Shown: positions 16,335 through 23,591, numbered from the stretch's first letter. The stretch is 24,879 nt of DNA from CAYLGY01 sp964383325 (GCA_964383325.1 CAYLGY010000038.1:1-24879); one strand, 5' to 3'. The notes: a model not told the origin generated them from the letters alone. Numbers and translations are program-made.

Positions 16335-17308
16335 GCTGACTCTCCAACTGGCGCCGCGCCGGCACCCGGCCTGCGGATCATGCGCTCCTTGATCCTGCGA
16401 AAATGAACGGACATCTTTTCGAGCCGCGCATCCCATTCCGGATCCGGCTGCTGGCCCTCGATCGTCCGGAAATAGACCTGCATCAGGCTGACAATCGCGA
16501 ATGGTTCGAGAAACGCTGCCTTCACGCTCCACGCAAAGAGCAGCGCGAAGACAAAACCGCCCGCCGACCAGGCTCCGGGCATGGCATAGACGAGCGCCGC
16601 GGCTGGAGCGAGCATGAGGAGGAAGACCAGCGCGGCAAGGCCATAGGTAAAGACCATCAGCCATGCGGCATTGCGCAGCATCACTTTCCAGTTCTGACCG
16701 TACAGCACCAGCGCCTCGCGCGCCGAGCCCCACGCATCCTGCGAGCGCGTGCGGATCGCATGGGCGAGGATCACCTCGTCGATGAACCCGACCGCCATGC
16801 GCAGAAAGGCCTGCACCACATTCATCAATTGCCTCATATAGGGAATGGGCAGGATGGACAGCACGCCGCGGGCCAGCCCGGTAATGGCGCGGATCACTCC
16901 CTTCACGAGCTGGTCGAGCGCAAACAGCAGCGATGCCTGGGCAAAGCGTTCCCGCACAACGGCAACCGCATGCGAGATCTGGCTGCTTCCGGCAGGCAAG
17001 GTCTTCCCGTCCAGCAATTCGACGAGAACCGCAATATGGCCGGCCTTGACGACATAGAGAATGTATTCGCGCAGCCAGTACATTACCGCTCCGGTAATGC
17101 CGAAGCCGATCAGCCCGCCCCACGCCATGGATGTGGCGCGAAATCCTTCATCGCCGAATGCGCCGATCCCCCAGCCAACGCCAATGCCGGTTCCGGTGGC
17201 GAGGATATAGGCCAGCGTGATGCCGAAATATACAGCCGCACGCAGCAGAATGAAGGGCATGGTCCGCAACAACAGTGAAATGGATCGCCCGATACTGAAA
17301 TCCCACAC
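16331..17308 (-). CDS. Multi-pass inner membrane protein paired with the von Willebrand protein
   Basis: The protein of about 325 residues has hydrophobic segments in the N-terminal third (PFILLRAAVYFGITLAYILA and GLIGFGITGAVMYWL). Further amphipathic or membrane helices lie in the middle, and two strong segments towards the end (WLMVFTYGLAALVFLLMLA and GGFVFALLFAWSV). A cytoplasmic, basic C-terminal tail follows. I do not recognise a named family. The start is taken as GTG at 17308, behind GGGGGAG and just ahead of WDFSIGR; a GTG at 17338 would add ten residues. It is the first gene of the operon with the VWA protein, so the pair may act together at the envelope. Confidence 0.8.
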   Translation of the reverse strand: MWDFSIGRSISLLLRTMPFILLRAAVYFGITLAYILATGTGIGVGWGIGAFGDEGFRATSMAWGGLIGFGITGAVMYWLREYILYVVKAGHIAVLVELLDGKTLPAGSSQISHAVAVVRERFAQASLLFALDQLVKGVIRAITGLARGVLSILPIPYMRQLMNVVQAFLRMAVGFIDEVILAHAIRTRSQDAWGSAREALVLYGQNWKVMLRNAAWLMVFTYGLAALVFLLMLAPAAALVYAMPGAWSAGGFVFALLFAWSVKAAFLEPFAIVSLMQVYFRTIEGQQPDPEWDARLEKMSVHFRRIKERMIRRPGAGAAPVGESA

Positions 17309-17331
17309 GAATGAATAACTCCCCCAGCATG

Positions 17332-17349
17332 GAAACACATAGGTGTTTC
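17332..17349. promoter_or_regulatory. Palindrome upstream of the VWA operon
   Basis: GAAACAC and GTGTTTC flank ATAG in a perfect inverted repeat, 24-41 bases before the GTG start of the membrane protein gene. It could be an operator or an RNA hairpin in the leader. Confidence 0.4.
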
Positions 17350-17406
17350 ACCCTTGTACTCCCGGTGAACCGCAATCGTGCAAGACAACCGAAAGAAACC
17401 GGTCGC

Positions 17407-17435
17407 ACAATACGCAGAATGGCCCGCCCATGCAA
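17407..17435 (-). promoter_or_regulatory. Candidate sigma-70 promoter of the VWA operon
   Basis: On the minus strand TTGCAT (17435-17430) is followed after 17 bases by TATTGT (17412-17407). The leader to the GTG start would be about 90 bases and would include the palindrome at 17332-17349. Confidence 0.3.
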
Positions 17436-17942
17436 CATTAGTCCTTGCTGAATAATTAAGGGCTGGCGGCGCCTGGCCCGGCGCTTCAAGCACCGCGGGA
17501 CTGGCCCGGAGAGGCCCGGCAAGAACCGGCGAAATGATCCCGATCCGGATGGAACGTAATTTGTGTTTTGGGGAGGGCGACAGGAAGGCGCGGCGACTTC
17601 GGCTTTCCCAGGTACAACTGAGGAATTCAGTGGCAGAGACCACTTTCTGGTCGCATGAACCCCCGCGCAGCGCAGTGGCGGGAGAAGGTCGGGTCCGGAA
17701 GGGAAATTGCCTCGCATGTCACGACCCGCATTCACGCGGGTGCGGGTGCGCGGGGTGGGTTGCTGCGGGGGCGGCAAGGAGGCGAGTTCCCTTCGGATGC
17801 TGGTGAAGGCAAAGCTCGGCGTAGAACCATAGGGCTGCAACTGGAGCGAGGGCGCTCGGGCGCGACTCGCAATTGACGAAAGCGCGGCTGCTTTGGATGA
17901 CTAAACCCATTCAGTATCGCCTGCTGACGGCGCTTCTCTGCG

Positions 17943-18773
17943 TTAACCGTGGCTGCGGGCTGCATTCATCAAATGCGGATCAGTAATCCAGCCTTCGAGC
18001 GGATCGAGGTCATCAGGCGCGCCAAAGCCGTTCTCCCGTTGCGACCACGCCCAGGCGGCCTGCACGGCGCAGAGCAGCGCATCGAGATGGTCAGCGCCAG
18101 GGTCCTCGCATAAACTGAGCGGTGCCTCGATATTGAAGCCGTAGCGAGCGCCCGCTTCTCTTGTCAGTTGCTGAAAGAGGGAAAGCCGCGCGTCCAACTG
18201 TTCACGCGTCTGCTTTGGCTTCGCATCGTTCTTGTAGCTTCGCCGGTCGATCAGCGTGCGGGCTGCAATACCCGGATAGGCTTCGACGACGATGCGTAAC
18301 GGGTCGCCCTGATGCACGTGCGGGATCGTAACGCCAGAGGCAAGCAGGCGCGGCGCGCCCTCGAAAAACATCAGCCCAACAGGTACGCCATAGAGCTTCT
18401 GAGGGCTGATCGAGCCAGCGGCCTTATCCGTTGCGCGGCGATGTTCTCTGTCACCGGCAAGGCGGCGTTCTTTGTACCGGATTAGGATGTTACGAAAGCT
18501 GAGGCGATCAAATGTGCCGACGTGCGCGACGTAAGATGCCCAAGAGAGCGGCCAGCCGATCGTCTCGACGAAGCGGCGTGACTGGCCGAATGGAAAGTCG
18601 ATGCCGGCGACCCAGGGACCTGGATGCCGGAGCGCGGTCTCAAACGCGCTGAAGTTCGGCCACTCTTCCAGTCTGCTGGCTGTAAGCGTGTTGCCATCCA
18701 GCACGCAGTGCAGGGCGGTGATCGGCTTGCGGCGAGAGGGAGAGCTCGTGAAATCGATGCCGATGATCTGCAT
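17943..18773 (-). CDS. DUF429 family protein, predicted RNase H-fold nuclease
   Basis: The 276-residue protein has the DUF429 pattern of an RNase H-like fold. It opens with the strand IIGIDFTSS (acid D7), then has VAGIDFPFG (D59), VVEAYPG (E164) and, near the C-terminus, GADHLDALLCAV. The four conserved acids are all present, so metal-dependent catalysis is possible; the family is only predicted to be a nuclease and its substrate is unknown. It is the last gene of the operon hipB-hipA-GGCT-DUF429 and starts 6 bases after the GGCT stop. Its place behind a HipBA toxin-antitoxin pair is the unusual point. Confidence 0.85.
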   Translation of the reverse strand: MQIIGIDFTSSPSRRKPITALHCVLDGNTLTASRLEEWPNFSAFETALRHPGPWVAGIDFPFGQSRRFVETIGWPLSWASYVAHVGTFDRLSFRNILIRYKERRLAGDREHRRATDKAAGSISPQKLYGVPVGLMFFEGAPRLLASGVTIPHVHQGDPLRIVVEAYPGIAARTLIDRRSYKNDAKPKQTREQLDARLSLFQQLTREAGARYGFNIEAPLSLCEDPGADHLDALLCAVQAAWAWSQRENGFGAPDDLDPLEGWITDPHLMNAARSHG

Positions 18774-18779
18774 GGAGGC

Positions 18780-19328
18780 CTATCCGGCCCTTTTCAGCAG
18801 AACATTGTGATCATCGAACCCGTGGGCCAAGAGTGCGGTCAGGGCTTCGGCACGGGTCTTCCGGCTGTGATCCTCGTCAATGAGATGCTCAATGAGCCGT
18901 AGCCTCTCCATATGCTCGTCGCCAAGCGCGTGGTGTTGGGCTCCGGCAATGACGAGCGCCAGATACCAGTCGAAAGGCTTGAGCTGTCGGTCCGTCATGC
19001 TGGCGATGTAGGTTGTCGCGGTTATCCGTTCTCCGGTGCCTGTGATCTCGGCAGTGAAATCGTCCGCGCGGTCGTAGCCGAAGCCGGCTCCTTCGGCGCG
19101 GTCGAGAGGATCGAGATCGGCCTTGGCGATCTCGAAAAGCACGCCGGGCGTCGCGATGTCGGCGGCTGTGACCAGCGTCGCCTTGCCCGATCCGTCCTTG
19201 CTCGGCTTCGAGAATTCGAGATCAAAGCCGGGGGCACTGGCGGCGCCGATGACGCGCGCGCTCGCGCAGCGTGCCTTCAATCGTGCAGGCAGCATGTTCG
19301 AGCCATAGGCGAAGTACAAAAAAGTCAT
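18780..19328 (-). CDS. Gamma-glutamylcyclotransferase-like (GGCT/AIG2) protein
   Basis: The 182-residue protein begins with the hallmark phosphate-binding-like loop YFAYGSNM (residues 5-12) and has the catalytic-type glutamate E79 in LDRAEGAGFGYDR. In the family these cyclise gamma-glutamyl groups to 5-oxoproline; bacterial members often have unknown substrates. The C-terminal 60 residues are helical and include a DEDHSRKTRAEALTALLAHG segment. The ATG at 19328 follows GGGGGCAG. It begins 25 bases after the hipA stop and ends 6 bases before the DUF429 start, so it is probably in the same transcript as hipBA. Confidence 0.85.
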   Translation of the reverse strand: MTFLYFAYGSNMLPARLKARCASARVIGAASAPGFDLEFSKPSKDGSGKATLVTAADIATPGVLFEIAKADLDPLDRAEGAGFGYDRADDFTAEITGTGERITATTYIASMTDRQLKPFDWYLALVIAGAQHHALGDEHMERLRLIEHLIDEDHSRKTRAEALTALLAHGFDDHNVLLKRAG

Positions 19329-19353
19329 CTGCCCCCTTTGTGCGGCTTTCTGT

Positions 19354-20646
19354 TCAGGCCTTCGCCTGCTCTTCGAGAGCGAGCCGGAAGCCGGGATAGG
19401 CGAAAGCGGTTTTGACGCTCTCGCAGTCCTTTTCCGAGACGCCCTCGCGCCGGGCGGTGTCGTACCAGCTCGTTTTGATCTGTTCTTCCATTCTGTCGAT
19501 GATTGCCCGTGCTTCTTCCCGTTCGAGGTGGAATCGAGCGCACTGCGAGAGCAGGTTTTCGGCATGGGCGTAGCGGCCGAAGTCGCCGCAGCTCATCGCC
19601 AGATCGCGCCGCTCCACACTGATCGGCATCGACGGCGTCAGGTCGTAGGCCGGGGAGAGCTGCCAGTCCTTGTCTCTGGCGATGGCGGCATGGTTACGCG
19701 GGTGATCGTCGGTGTTCGAAATCAGCGCATTGAAGACCATGCGGCGGAACAGCTCCGCGGTGTCTTTCTTCGGGCTCGCGCTTATCCGGCGCAGTTCTTC
19801 GGCGAGCAACACGTAGGACCAGCGGTCTCTGTGCTGGTGCGTGTCCTCGGTGCGCAGGATGGTCAGGCCGCTGATCATGCGCGCGCGCAGATAGCCGGCA
19901 TTGGTTCTCTCGCGGTCAAAACGCTTGACCAGCAGCACGTCGCGGTCGCCGACCGTCTGCACGCGGCTGTGCGATACGCTCAGGCCGCAGGCTCTTGCGA
20001 GTTCGAGCATCGCGTGTTCGACGCGCGCGTGGTTCCATTTGTCATCGGGGCGGTTGAACTTTGCGATCCAGAGCCCGTCCTCGTCTTCGACGACCGCCTT
20101 GGGGCGGGCGCCGCCCATCGACGTGCCGATCAGCATCAGCTCTTCCACCTGTTGCGCTTCCGGCCCCGCCGCGATCTCTTCATCGGCGATGATGGCATCG
20201 GCCAGCATCAGCAGTTTTTCGAGATCGAGCGTCTTGTTGAATTTGCGCCTGGGCGCCGGCGGCTTCGGGCCGAGCCCGAATCCCAGTGCCCCGGCGCGGT
20301 CGTCCGGGGCATAGAGCAGGTAGTCGATCTCACCGAGTTGCGCCTTGCCCGCATGTTTTTCGATGACGCGGCGTCCCCAGTAATCCGGGCCGGCATCGCG
20401 CAGCGCGCCGAACACGCCCTTGAGCGCCGTGGTGCGGAAGGTCGCCGTTCCCAGCTTGAGGTCGAGCGGGTCGATCGGCACCGCGTCAGGATTGGCGAGG
20501 TAGCTCTTGCCGTAGACGAAGCGGCCGAGCGGAACCCCGGTGCGGTCTGTCTCCAGGACAAAGCGCCCCGCCGTCACGAATTCCGCCGTGCCGGGTAGCG
20601 TGATGTAGACGAAGCATTCGTTTGCGCCCCCCTCCCTAAAAGTCAC
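19354..20646 (-). CDS. hipA: HipA-like serine/threonine kinase toxin
   Basis: The 430-residue protein has the two-part HipA layout. The N-terminal domain runs to about residue 120 with GRFVYGKSYL and GRRVIEKHAG. The kinase domain has a glycine-rich loop SMGGARPK (176-183), the ATP lysine K196 in WIAKF, the catalytic loop NTDDHPRNH (311-319) and the metal motif DLTP (335-338). HipA toxins phosphorylate targets such as glutamyl-tRNA synthetase and stop growth; this protein's target is unknown. The start is GTG at 20646, preceded by GAGGAG. It overlaps the hipB stop by 11 bases, which supports coupled translation. All catalytic residues are present. Confidence 0.92.
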   Translation of the reverse strand: MTFREGGANECFVYITLPGTAEFVTAGRFVLETDRTGVPLGRFVYGKSYLANPDAVPIDPLDLKLGTATFRTTALKGVFGALRDAGPDYWGRRVIEKHAGKAQLGEIDYLLYAPDDRAGALGFGLGPKPPAPRRKFNKTLDLEKLLMLADAIIADEEIAAGPEAQQVEELMLIGTSMGGARPKAVVEDEDGLWIAKFNRPDDKWNHARVEHAMLELARACGLSVSHSRVQTVGDRDVLLVKRFDRERTNAGYLRARMISGLTILRTEDTHQHRDRWSYVLLAEELRRISASPKKDTAELFRRMVFNALISNTDDHPRNHAAIARDKDWQLSPAYDLTPSMPISVERRDLAMSCGDFGRYAHAENLLSQCARFHLEREEARAIIDRMEEQIKTSWYDTARREGVSEKDCESVKTAFAYPGFRLALEEQAKA

Positions 20647-20977
20647 TGTCCAGCTCCTCGCTTGCGCGCGCGCGGCTGCGGCCCCGGAGCCGTTCCAGAG
20701 TGAGGCCTTCGGAATCACTTGCCGGGTCGGCAAGGCCGGCCATCGGCCCAATCAGGTCGTAGGTCCAGAGCAAGGCGCTGTAGACGGCAATGCCGGTCGT
20801 CAGCTTGCCCTTTTCCGCGTCCATGACAGCGCGCGGCCCGGTGCCGATCTTGTCCGCGACCTGCTCGATCGTCAGGTTGCGGCGCAGGCGGGCGGTACGC
20901 AGGTTATGTCCCAGGCGTTTGATCGCCTGTTCGACCTCGTAGGGCGGGGCTTTTGTCAAGAGATTTTTGGCTGCCAT
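20636..20977 (-). CDS. hipB: HipB-like XRE antitoxin
   Basis: The 113-residue protein has a helix-turn-helix of the XRE family at about residues 20-66, containing LGHNLRTARLRRNLTIEQVADKIG split around the turn. A basic tail follows (RLRGRSRARASEELDSDF). HipB binds DNA at its own promoter and neutralises HipA. It lies directly upstream of and overlaps hipA, the usual antitoxin-first order. The start ATG at 20977 lies about 35 bases from the predicted start of transcription. Autoregulation is likely because a perfect palindrome covers the promoter -10 element. Confidence 0.92.
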   Translation of the reverse strand: MAAKNLLTKAPPYEVEQAIKRLGHNLRTARLRRNLTIEQVADKIGTGPRAVMDAEKGKLTTGIAVYSALLWTYDLIGPMAGLADPASDSEGLTLERLRGRSRARASEELDSDF

Positions 20978-20996
20978 CTGCTCTCAAGCGCATCTT

Positions 20997-21010
20997 ATAT
21001 TGTTTAATAT
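20997..21010. promoter_or_regulatory. Second palindrome in the hipBA leader
   Basis: ATATT and AATAT flank GTTT in a perfect inverted repeat directly next to the main operator. It may be a second HipB half-site pair or simply AT-rich promoter-melting DNA. Confidence 0.35.
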
Positions 21011-21048
21011 GCTCGTTAAAGCATAGTGAAGCGCTTTCGTTCTGTCAA
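21008..21048 (-). promoter_or_regulatory. hipBA promoter with overlapping operator palindrome
   Basis: On the minus strand a perfect TTGACA -35 element (21048-21043) is followed after exactly 17 bases by TATGCT (21025-21020). The -10 element is the left arm, read on that strand, of a perfect palindrome TATGCT-n6-AGCATA (21008-21025). A protein bound there would block the polymerase, which fits HipB autorepression. Confidence 0.7.
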
Positions 21049-21478
21049 GGATAATGCTCTTCAGGGCAGACTGTGGCCGTTTGGATGCTCTTCAGGGCAG
21101 TTATCCCTGAACAACTTCATGTAAATCCTTCTTATGTCCTGTTCCCGTTCTGCCTCAGATAAGCAGGCCCGGTTGCGCGCAACCGTCGGGCTTCCTCGAA
21201 ACGGAAGGCCGTCATCGTGATTATTCAGCGGCTGACACAGAGGAAGTGCTGCTCTTATCTGAAGCAATAAAAATATTCGTTGATAACGTTTTGAATTTTA
21301 GCAGAATAGTTTTCGAGACGGCGTCCTAAAAGCGCCCTCGTGCGAAATAGTCAGGGCAAGTCTGGCGCCGGGCTTTCAGGTCTCTCTGTGTAACGCAGGA
21401 CCGTTCCGGTTTTCGGTCAAGCCCGCTGCTCTCGCGGCCAATCCGGAGCCCTATAACAACAAAAGAAGGAGGCTGCTC
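21049..21478. other. Intergenic region upstream of hipBA and of the broken XRE gene
   Basis: Next to the hipBA promoter lies a duplicated 16-base motif (21054-21100). Bases 21265-21320 are AT-rich. There TTGATA (21280-21285) and AGAATA (21303-21308) are 17 bases apart on the plus strand, a possible weak promoter for the XRE fragment. A minus-strand frame at 21061-21267 has no ribosome site and I do not call it. Confidence 0.45.
21054..21100. repeat. Duplicated 16-base motif upstream of the hipBA promoter
   Basis: ATGCTCTTCAGGGCAG occurs at 21054-21069 and again at 21085-21100, 31 bases apart, about three helical turns. The second copy is followed by an inverted copy of its core (TTCAGGG-n7-CCCTGAA, 21091-21111). 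The first copy ends 6 bases from the -35 element. Confidence 0.7.
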
Positions 21479-21658
21479 ATGCAAGGCGAGGACCCACCAC
21501 ATCCTGTAGATATTCATGTCGGAACCATTCTGCGTCAGGCGCGGCTTGCGGCTCGCATGAGCCAGAGCCCGCTGGGAAAAACGGCCGGCGTCCGATTCCA
21601 GCAAATCCAGAAATATGAAAGCGGAGCGAACCGCGTTTCGGCCTCGCGCCTCTCCGTC
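21479..21658 (+). pseudogene. Broken XRE-family transcription regulator (N-terminal fragment)
   Basis: An excellent ribosome site (AAGAAGGAGG) leads to an ATG, and the encoded protein follows a well-known alphaproteobacterial XRE regulator pattern: HPVDIHVGTILRQARLAAR, MSQSPLGKTAGV, then FQQIQKYESGANRVSASRL (split here for length). The match to the family ends at about residue 58 (21652), inside the helix-turn-helix domain. Seven unrelated codons and a stop at 21674-21676 follow. Full members are usually more than twice this length, so the gene has lost its C-terminal part at a recombination point shared with the integrase fragment. It may still give a short peptide. Confidence 0.75.
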
Positions 21659-22437
21659 ACGAGCCTGGGGAGATAGATGGTGCGCCGACCGGCCTTCGAT
21701 TTCACCGGACCGATGATGCCCGTCTTGTCGGCACGCTGTAGTACGGCGACCCGGTCCTCAAACACATTCGCCCACGGCAGGCCCCGGTACTCGGAAGGCC
21801 GCATGCCGGAAAAGGCCGCGAGATAGATCATCGGGCGGTAGCGCGCCCAGCATTTGCGCATGAAGTCATTCTTGCCGCCCATGAAGTCGGCTGCGGCGAG
21901 TATGTCGCGAAGCTCCTGATCCGACGGGATTTCGACTTCAGATTCGTCGGTTTCGTAGCGTCCACTGCTCTTGATGCTGATGCCCGCAGCGGGATCATGC
22001 CGCAGGTGGCCCTGGTGGATCATCTCTATAAGGACGGAGTGGAAAGACGACAGCGTCCGGCGCGCCTGATCTCTCGTCTTGTTTTCAAGCAACCAATTTC
22101 GGAACCGCACCACGTCCGCTGGCTCCAACTCCCGAATGTCCTTGTCCCAAGCGTATTCCTGCATGATCCGGCCGCGATGCCGATACTCTTTCAGAGTTTC
22201 CGGCTCGACTTTCTCTCTGCCATCGCGACCGATCTTCTCACAGATATCGAGCCAGCGTTGTACCGCGTCGGGGACGCTGCACACTGCGCTGGCAGGGCTT
22301 TCTCTATCGCGGATTTGGCCAAGGTTCTCCACGAACGCAGCCGCCTCCTTCCGCTTCTGGAAAGTGGCATAGGCATAGCCTGACTTAGCCAATTTACTCG
22401 GGTATCTTACTTGGTATGTCGTACCTTTCCTGCCTAC
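21653..22437 (-). pseudogene. Broken tyrosine recombinase/phage integrase (catalytic C-terminus missing)
   Basis: The frame shows an N-terminal arm region (YQVRYPSKLAKSGYAYATFQ), a SAM-like core-binding domain and the first part of the catalytic domain, with the first catalytic arginine in SGMRPSEYRG and a lysine in VKSKAGRRTIYLP. Homology stops at about 21658, so the H-x-x-R motif and the nucleophilic tyrosine are missing. The frame then runs to a stop at 21535 through antisense of the XRE fragment. The start is also abnormal: sequence typical of the N-terminus extends upstream to about 22437, but it has no ATG, GTG or TTG after the upstream stop. The first usable start is TTG at 22392. It cannot be an active integrase. 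Confidence 0.8.
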
Positions 22438-22509
22438 CTTTTTTCTTATATCTGATATTACTTAACATGATCATATATTGAATCCGTAAAATCAAGAACA
22501 AAAACAGAA
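22438..22509. other. AT-rich spacer upstream of the integrase fragment
   Basis: This short stretch, and the adjoining start of the integrase, is much richer in A and T than its surroundings. On the minus strand TTGTTC and TATATG are 18 bases apart, a weak promoter candidate for the integrase. Confidence 0.3.
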
Positions 22510-22746
22510 CTAGCTGCTCCTGATACTATTCTCTGCTTCTATTTGAAGCTCGCGGTAAATCCGCACGAGCGTCCCCTTCTCGATCTTCAGCTTGCCCTCG
22601 ATGGGATCGACGAAGAAGGGCAGTTTCCGGCGTCCGCTCGCATCATTGTCGGCGGCGCGTTTCATCTGCCGTTCGTTGAGTTCGACGCCCATGTCCGCGA
22701 GCACGCGCCGGGCCTCGTCCAAACCGATATAGCAAGGCGGTTTCAT
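22510..22746 (-). CDS. Small hypothetical protein of the mobile region
   Basis: The 78-residue, charged protein starts at an ATG behind a strong ribosome site (AAAGGAGGG). It begins MKPPCYIGLDEARRVLADMG and contains a helix-rich middle (ELNERQMKRAADNDASGRRK), followed by a beta-like segment (LPFFVDPIEGKLKIEKGTLV) and a C-terminal helix. The layout, a helical block that could bind DNA followed by a short hairpin, resembles small excisionase or regulator proteins of mobile elements. I cannot assign a family. It lies on the same strand as, and 37 bases after, the next small gene, so the two may be co-transcribed. Confidence 0.7.
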   Translation of the reverse strand: MKPPCYIGLDEARRVLADMGVELNERQMKRAADNDASGRRKLPFFVDPIEGKLKIEKGTLVRIYRELQIEAENSIRSS

Positions 22747-22783
22747 ACCGCTTCCCTCCTTTCCCGTCCGTCCGGGTCCGCCG

Positions 22784-23116
22784 CTACAGGTCGTAGTCCT
22801 TGCAGGCCGGGCGGTAATGATGCGTGTCCATGTAGCGGATCGTGCCGCCGGCCGGACGGCGCACGGTAATCTCGCCCCCATACTCGTCGGTCGGCAGGAA
22901 CCGCAGGCGCGGTCTCTTCACGAACTTGATGTTGTAATTGTCCTTAAGCGCCTGAATGTCCTCGATTAGGGCATGCGCCAGCTCGTCTATGCTGATCGTG
23001 CCAAGCGCGTTGTAGTCAATCGTCAGCCCCGTCGAAGTATATGAGCGGTTTTTCTTTTTCACAGTACCGTAATCAATTAATGGTTGTCCTATTAACCATA
23101 ATAGAATCCATTTCAT
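22784..23116 (-). CDS. Small hypothetical protein of the mobile region (start uncertain)
   Basis: The last 80 residues look like a genuine protein, with segments LTIDYNALGTISIDELAHAL, IEDIQALKDNYNIKFVKRPR and GGTIRYMDTHHYRPACKDY. I do not recognise a family. The start is unclear. ATG at 23116 gives 110 residues but its first 20 codons lie in AT-rich DNA and there is no ribosome site. GTG at 23062 gives 92 residues and a more even composition. The gene lies just upstream of the 78-residue protein on the minus strand and back to back with the plus-strand recombinase cluster. Confidence 0.6.
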   Translation of the reverse strand: MKWILLWLIGQPLIDYGTVKKKNRSYTSTGLTIDYNALGTISIDELAHALIEDIQALKDNYNIKFVKRPRLRFLPTDEYGGEITVRRPAGGTIRYMDTHHYRPACKDYDL

Positions 23117-23387
23117 TAAGGAACATTTAACCAATATTAGTGTCTGCGAATGCTGTAATTGAGTCTGTATGCGGGTTTGCGCGGATACACGGCTGCGGGC
23201 GACACCCCATTCTGCCGGTCCACAAGCACAACCGAGGCGTTTATCCGCTGCGCGCGCCTGATCTTCCTCACCTCCATTCAGTTTCCGCAGCCTGTCCCAT
23301 TGCGGGCCGTTTCCTTGCGCGATTGTGGATGGGGGAAAGCGGAAAGGCCCTGATGGACGGGGCCTCACGGAAATGAAGGAGGATTAT

Positions 23388-23579
23388 GTGACCAGGATCA
23401 CCGCACGCGCTGACCTGTGCGGGCTGACGCTCGCCAACCTGCAAGCGCTGCATCACACGGTGGCGCAGGAACTGCTGTCTGCGCAGCCCGGCTCCGCCGC
23501 CTGGCGCGATGCGCTCACCAGCCTCGATGGCATCGAACTGGCCATCGCGCAGCGCGGCATGCGCGGCCCCGGCTTCTGA
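23388..23579 (+). CDS. Small hypothetical protein ahead of the recombinase
   Basis: The 63-residue helical protein starts at GTG, five bases after a perfect AAGGAGG; an ATG at 23373 lies before that ribosome site and is less likely. It contains LCGLTLANLQALHHTVAQEL and DALTSLDGIELAIAQRG, typical of small helical proteins of mobile elements. No family is recognised. A strong hairpin follows its stop by 12 bases. Confidence 0.6.
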   Translation: MTRITARADLCGLTLANLQALHHTVAQELLSAQPGSAAWRDALTSLDGIELAIAQRGMRGPGF

Positions 23580-23591
23580 CCGACGGCCGAT

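Larger units (their letters stand above)
17309..17942. other. Intergenic region between the VWA operon and the accessory block
   Basis: The right-hand part of the VWA operon control region (17332-17435) carries a palindrome and a candidate promoter. The rest, 17440-17942, is GC-rich with several imperfect hairpins, for example ACCCGC/GCGGGT at 17724-17741. It has no reading frame with a ribosome site and protein-like composition. I see no tRNA and no clear transposon end. It probably marks the edge of the accessory region. Confidence 0.5.

Noticed and set aside
16331..17123. Upstream extension of the VWA gene frame
   Set aside because: The frame is open beyond the VWA start, but this part overlaps the membrane protein gene. 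The signal peptide and the ATGA overlap fix the start at 16334.
17655..17876. 73-codon frame in the 17.3-17.9 kb intergenic region
   Set aside because: No ribosome site, Arg/Gly-rich, in a stretch with hairpin-forming GC-rich sequence; looks like translated non-coding DNA.
17897..17986. Mini-frame beginning MTKPIQYRLLTALL, a possible 5' remnant of a chromosomal gene cut at the island edge
   Set aside because: No ribosome site and only 29 codons, overlapping the end of the DUF429 gene; I cannot match it to a known protein.
19528..20598. 356-codon plus-strand open frame across hipA
   Set aside because: Antisense of hipA, whose kinase motifs are all present in the other strand.
21061..21267. 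68-codon minus-strand frame upstream of hipBA
   Set aside because: No ribosome site, and its end consists of the duplicated 16-base motif; not protein-like.
23125..23368. Upstream extension of the small minus-strand gene
   Set aside because: Composition changes sharply at the AT-rich patch, and the extension reads as shadow sequence rich in Pro, Arg and Gly.
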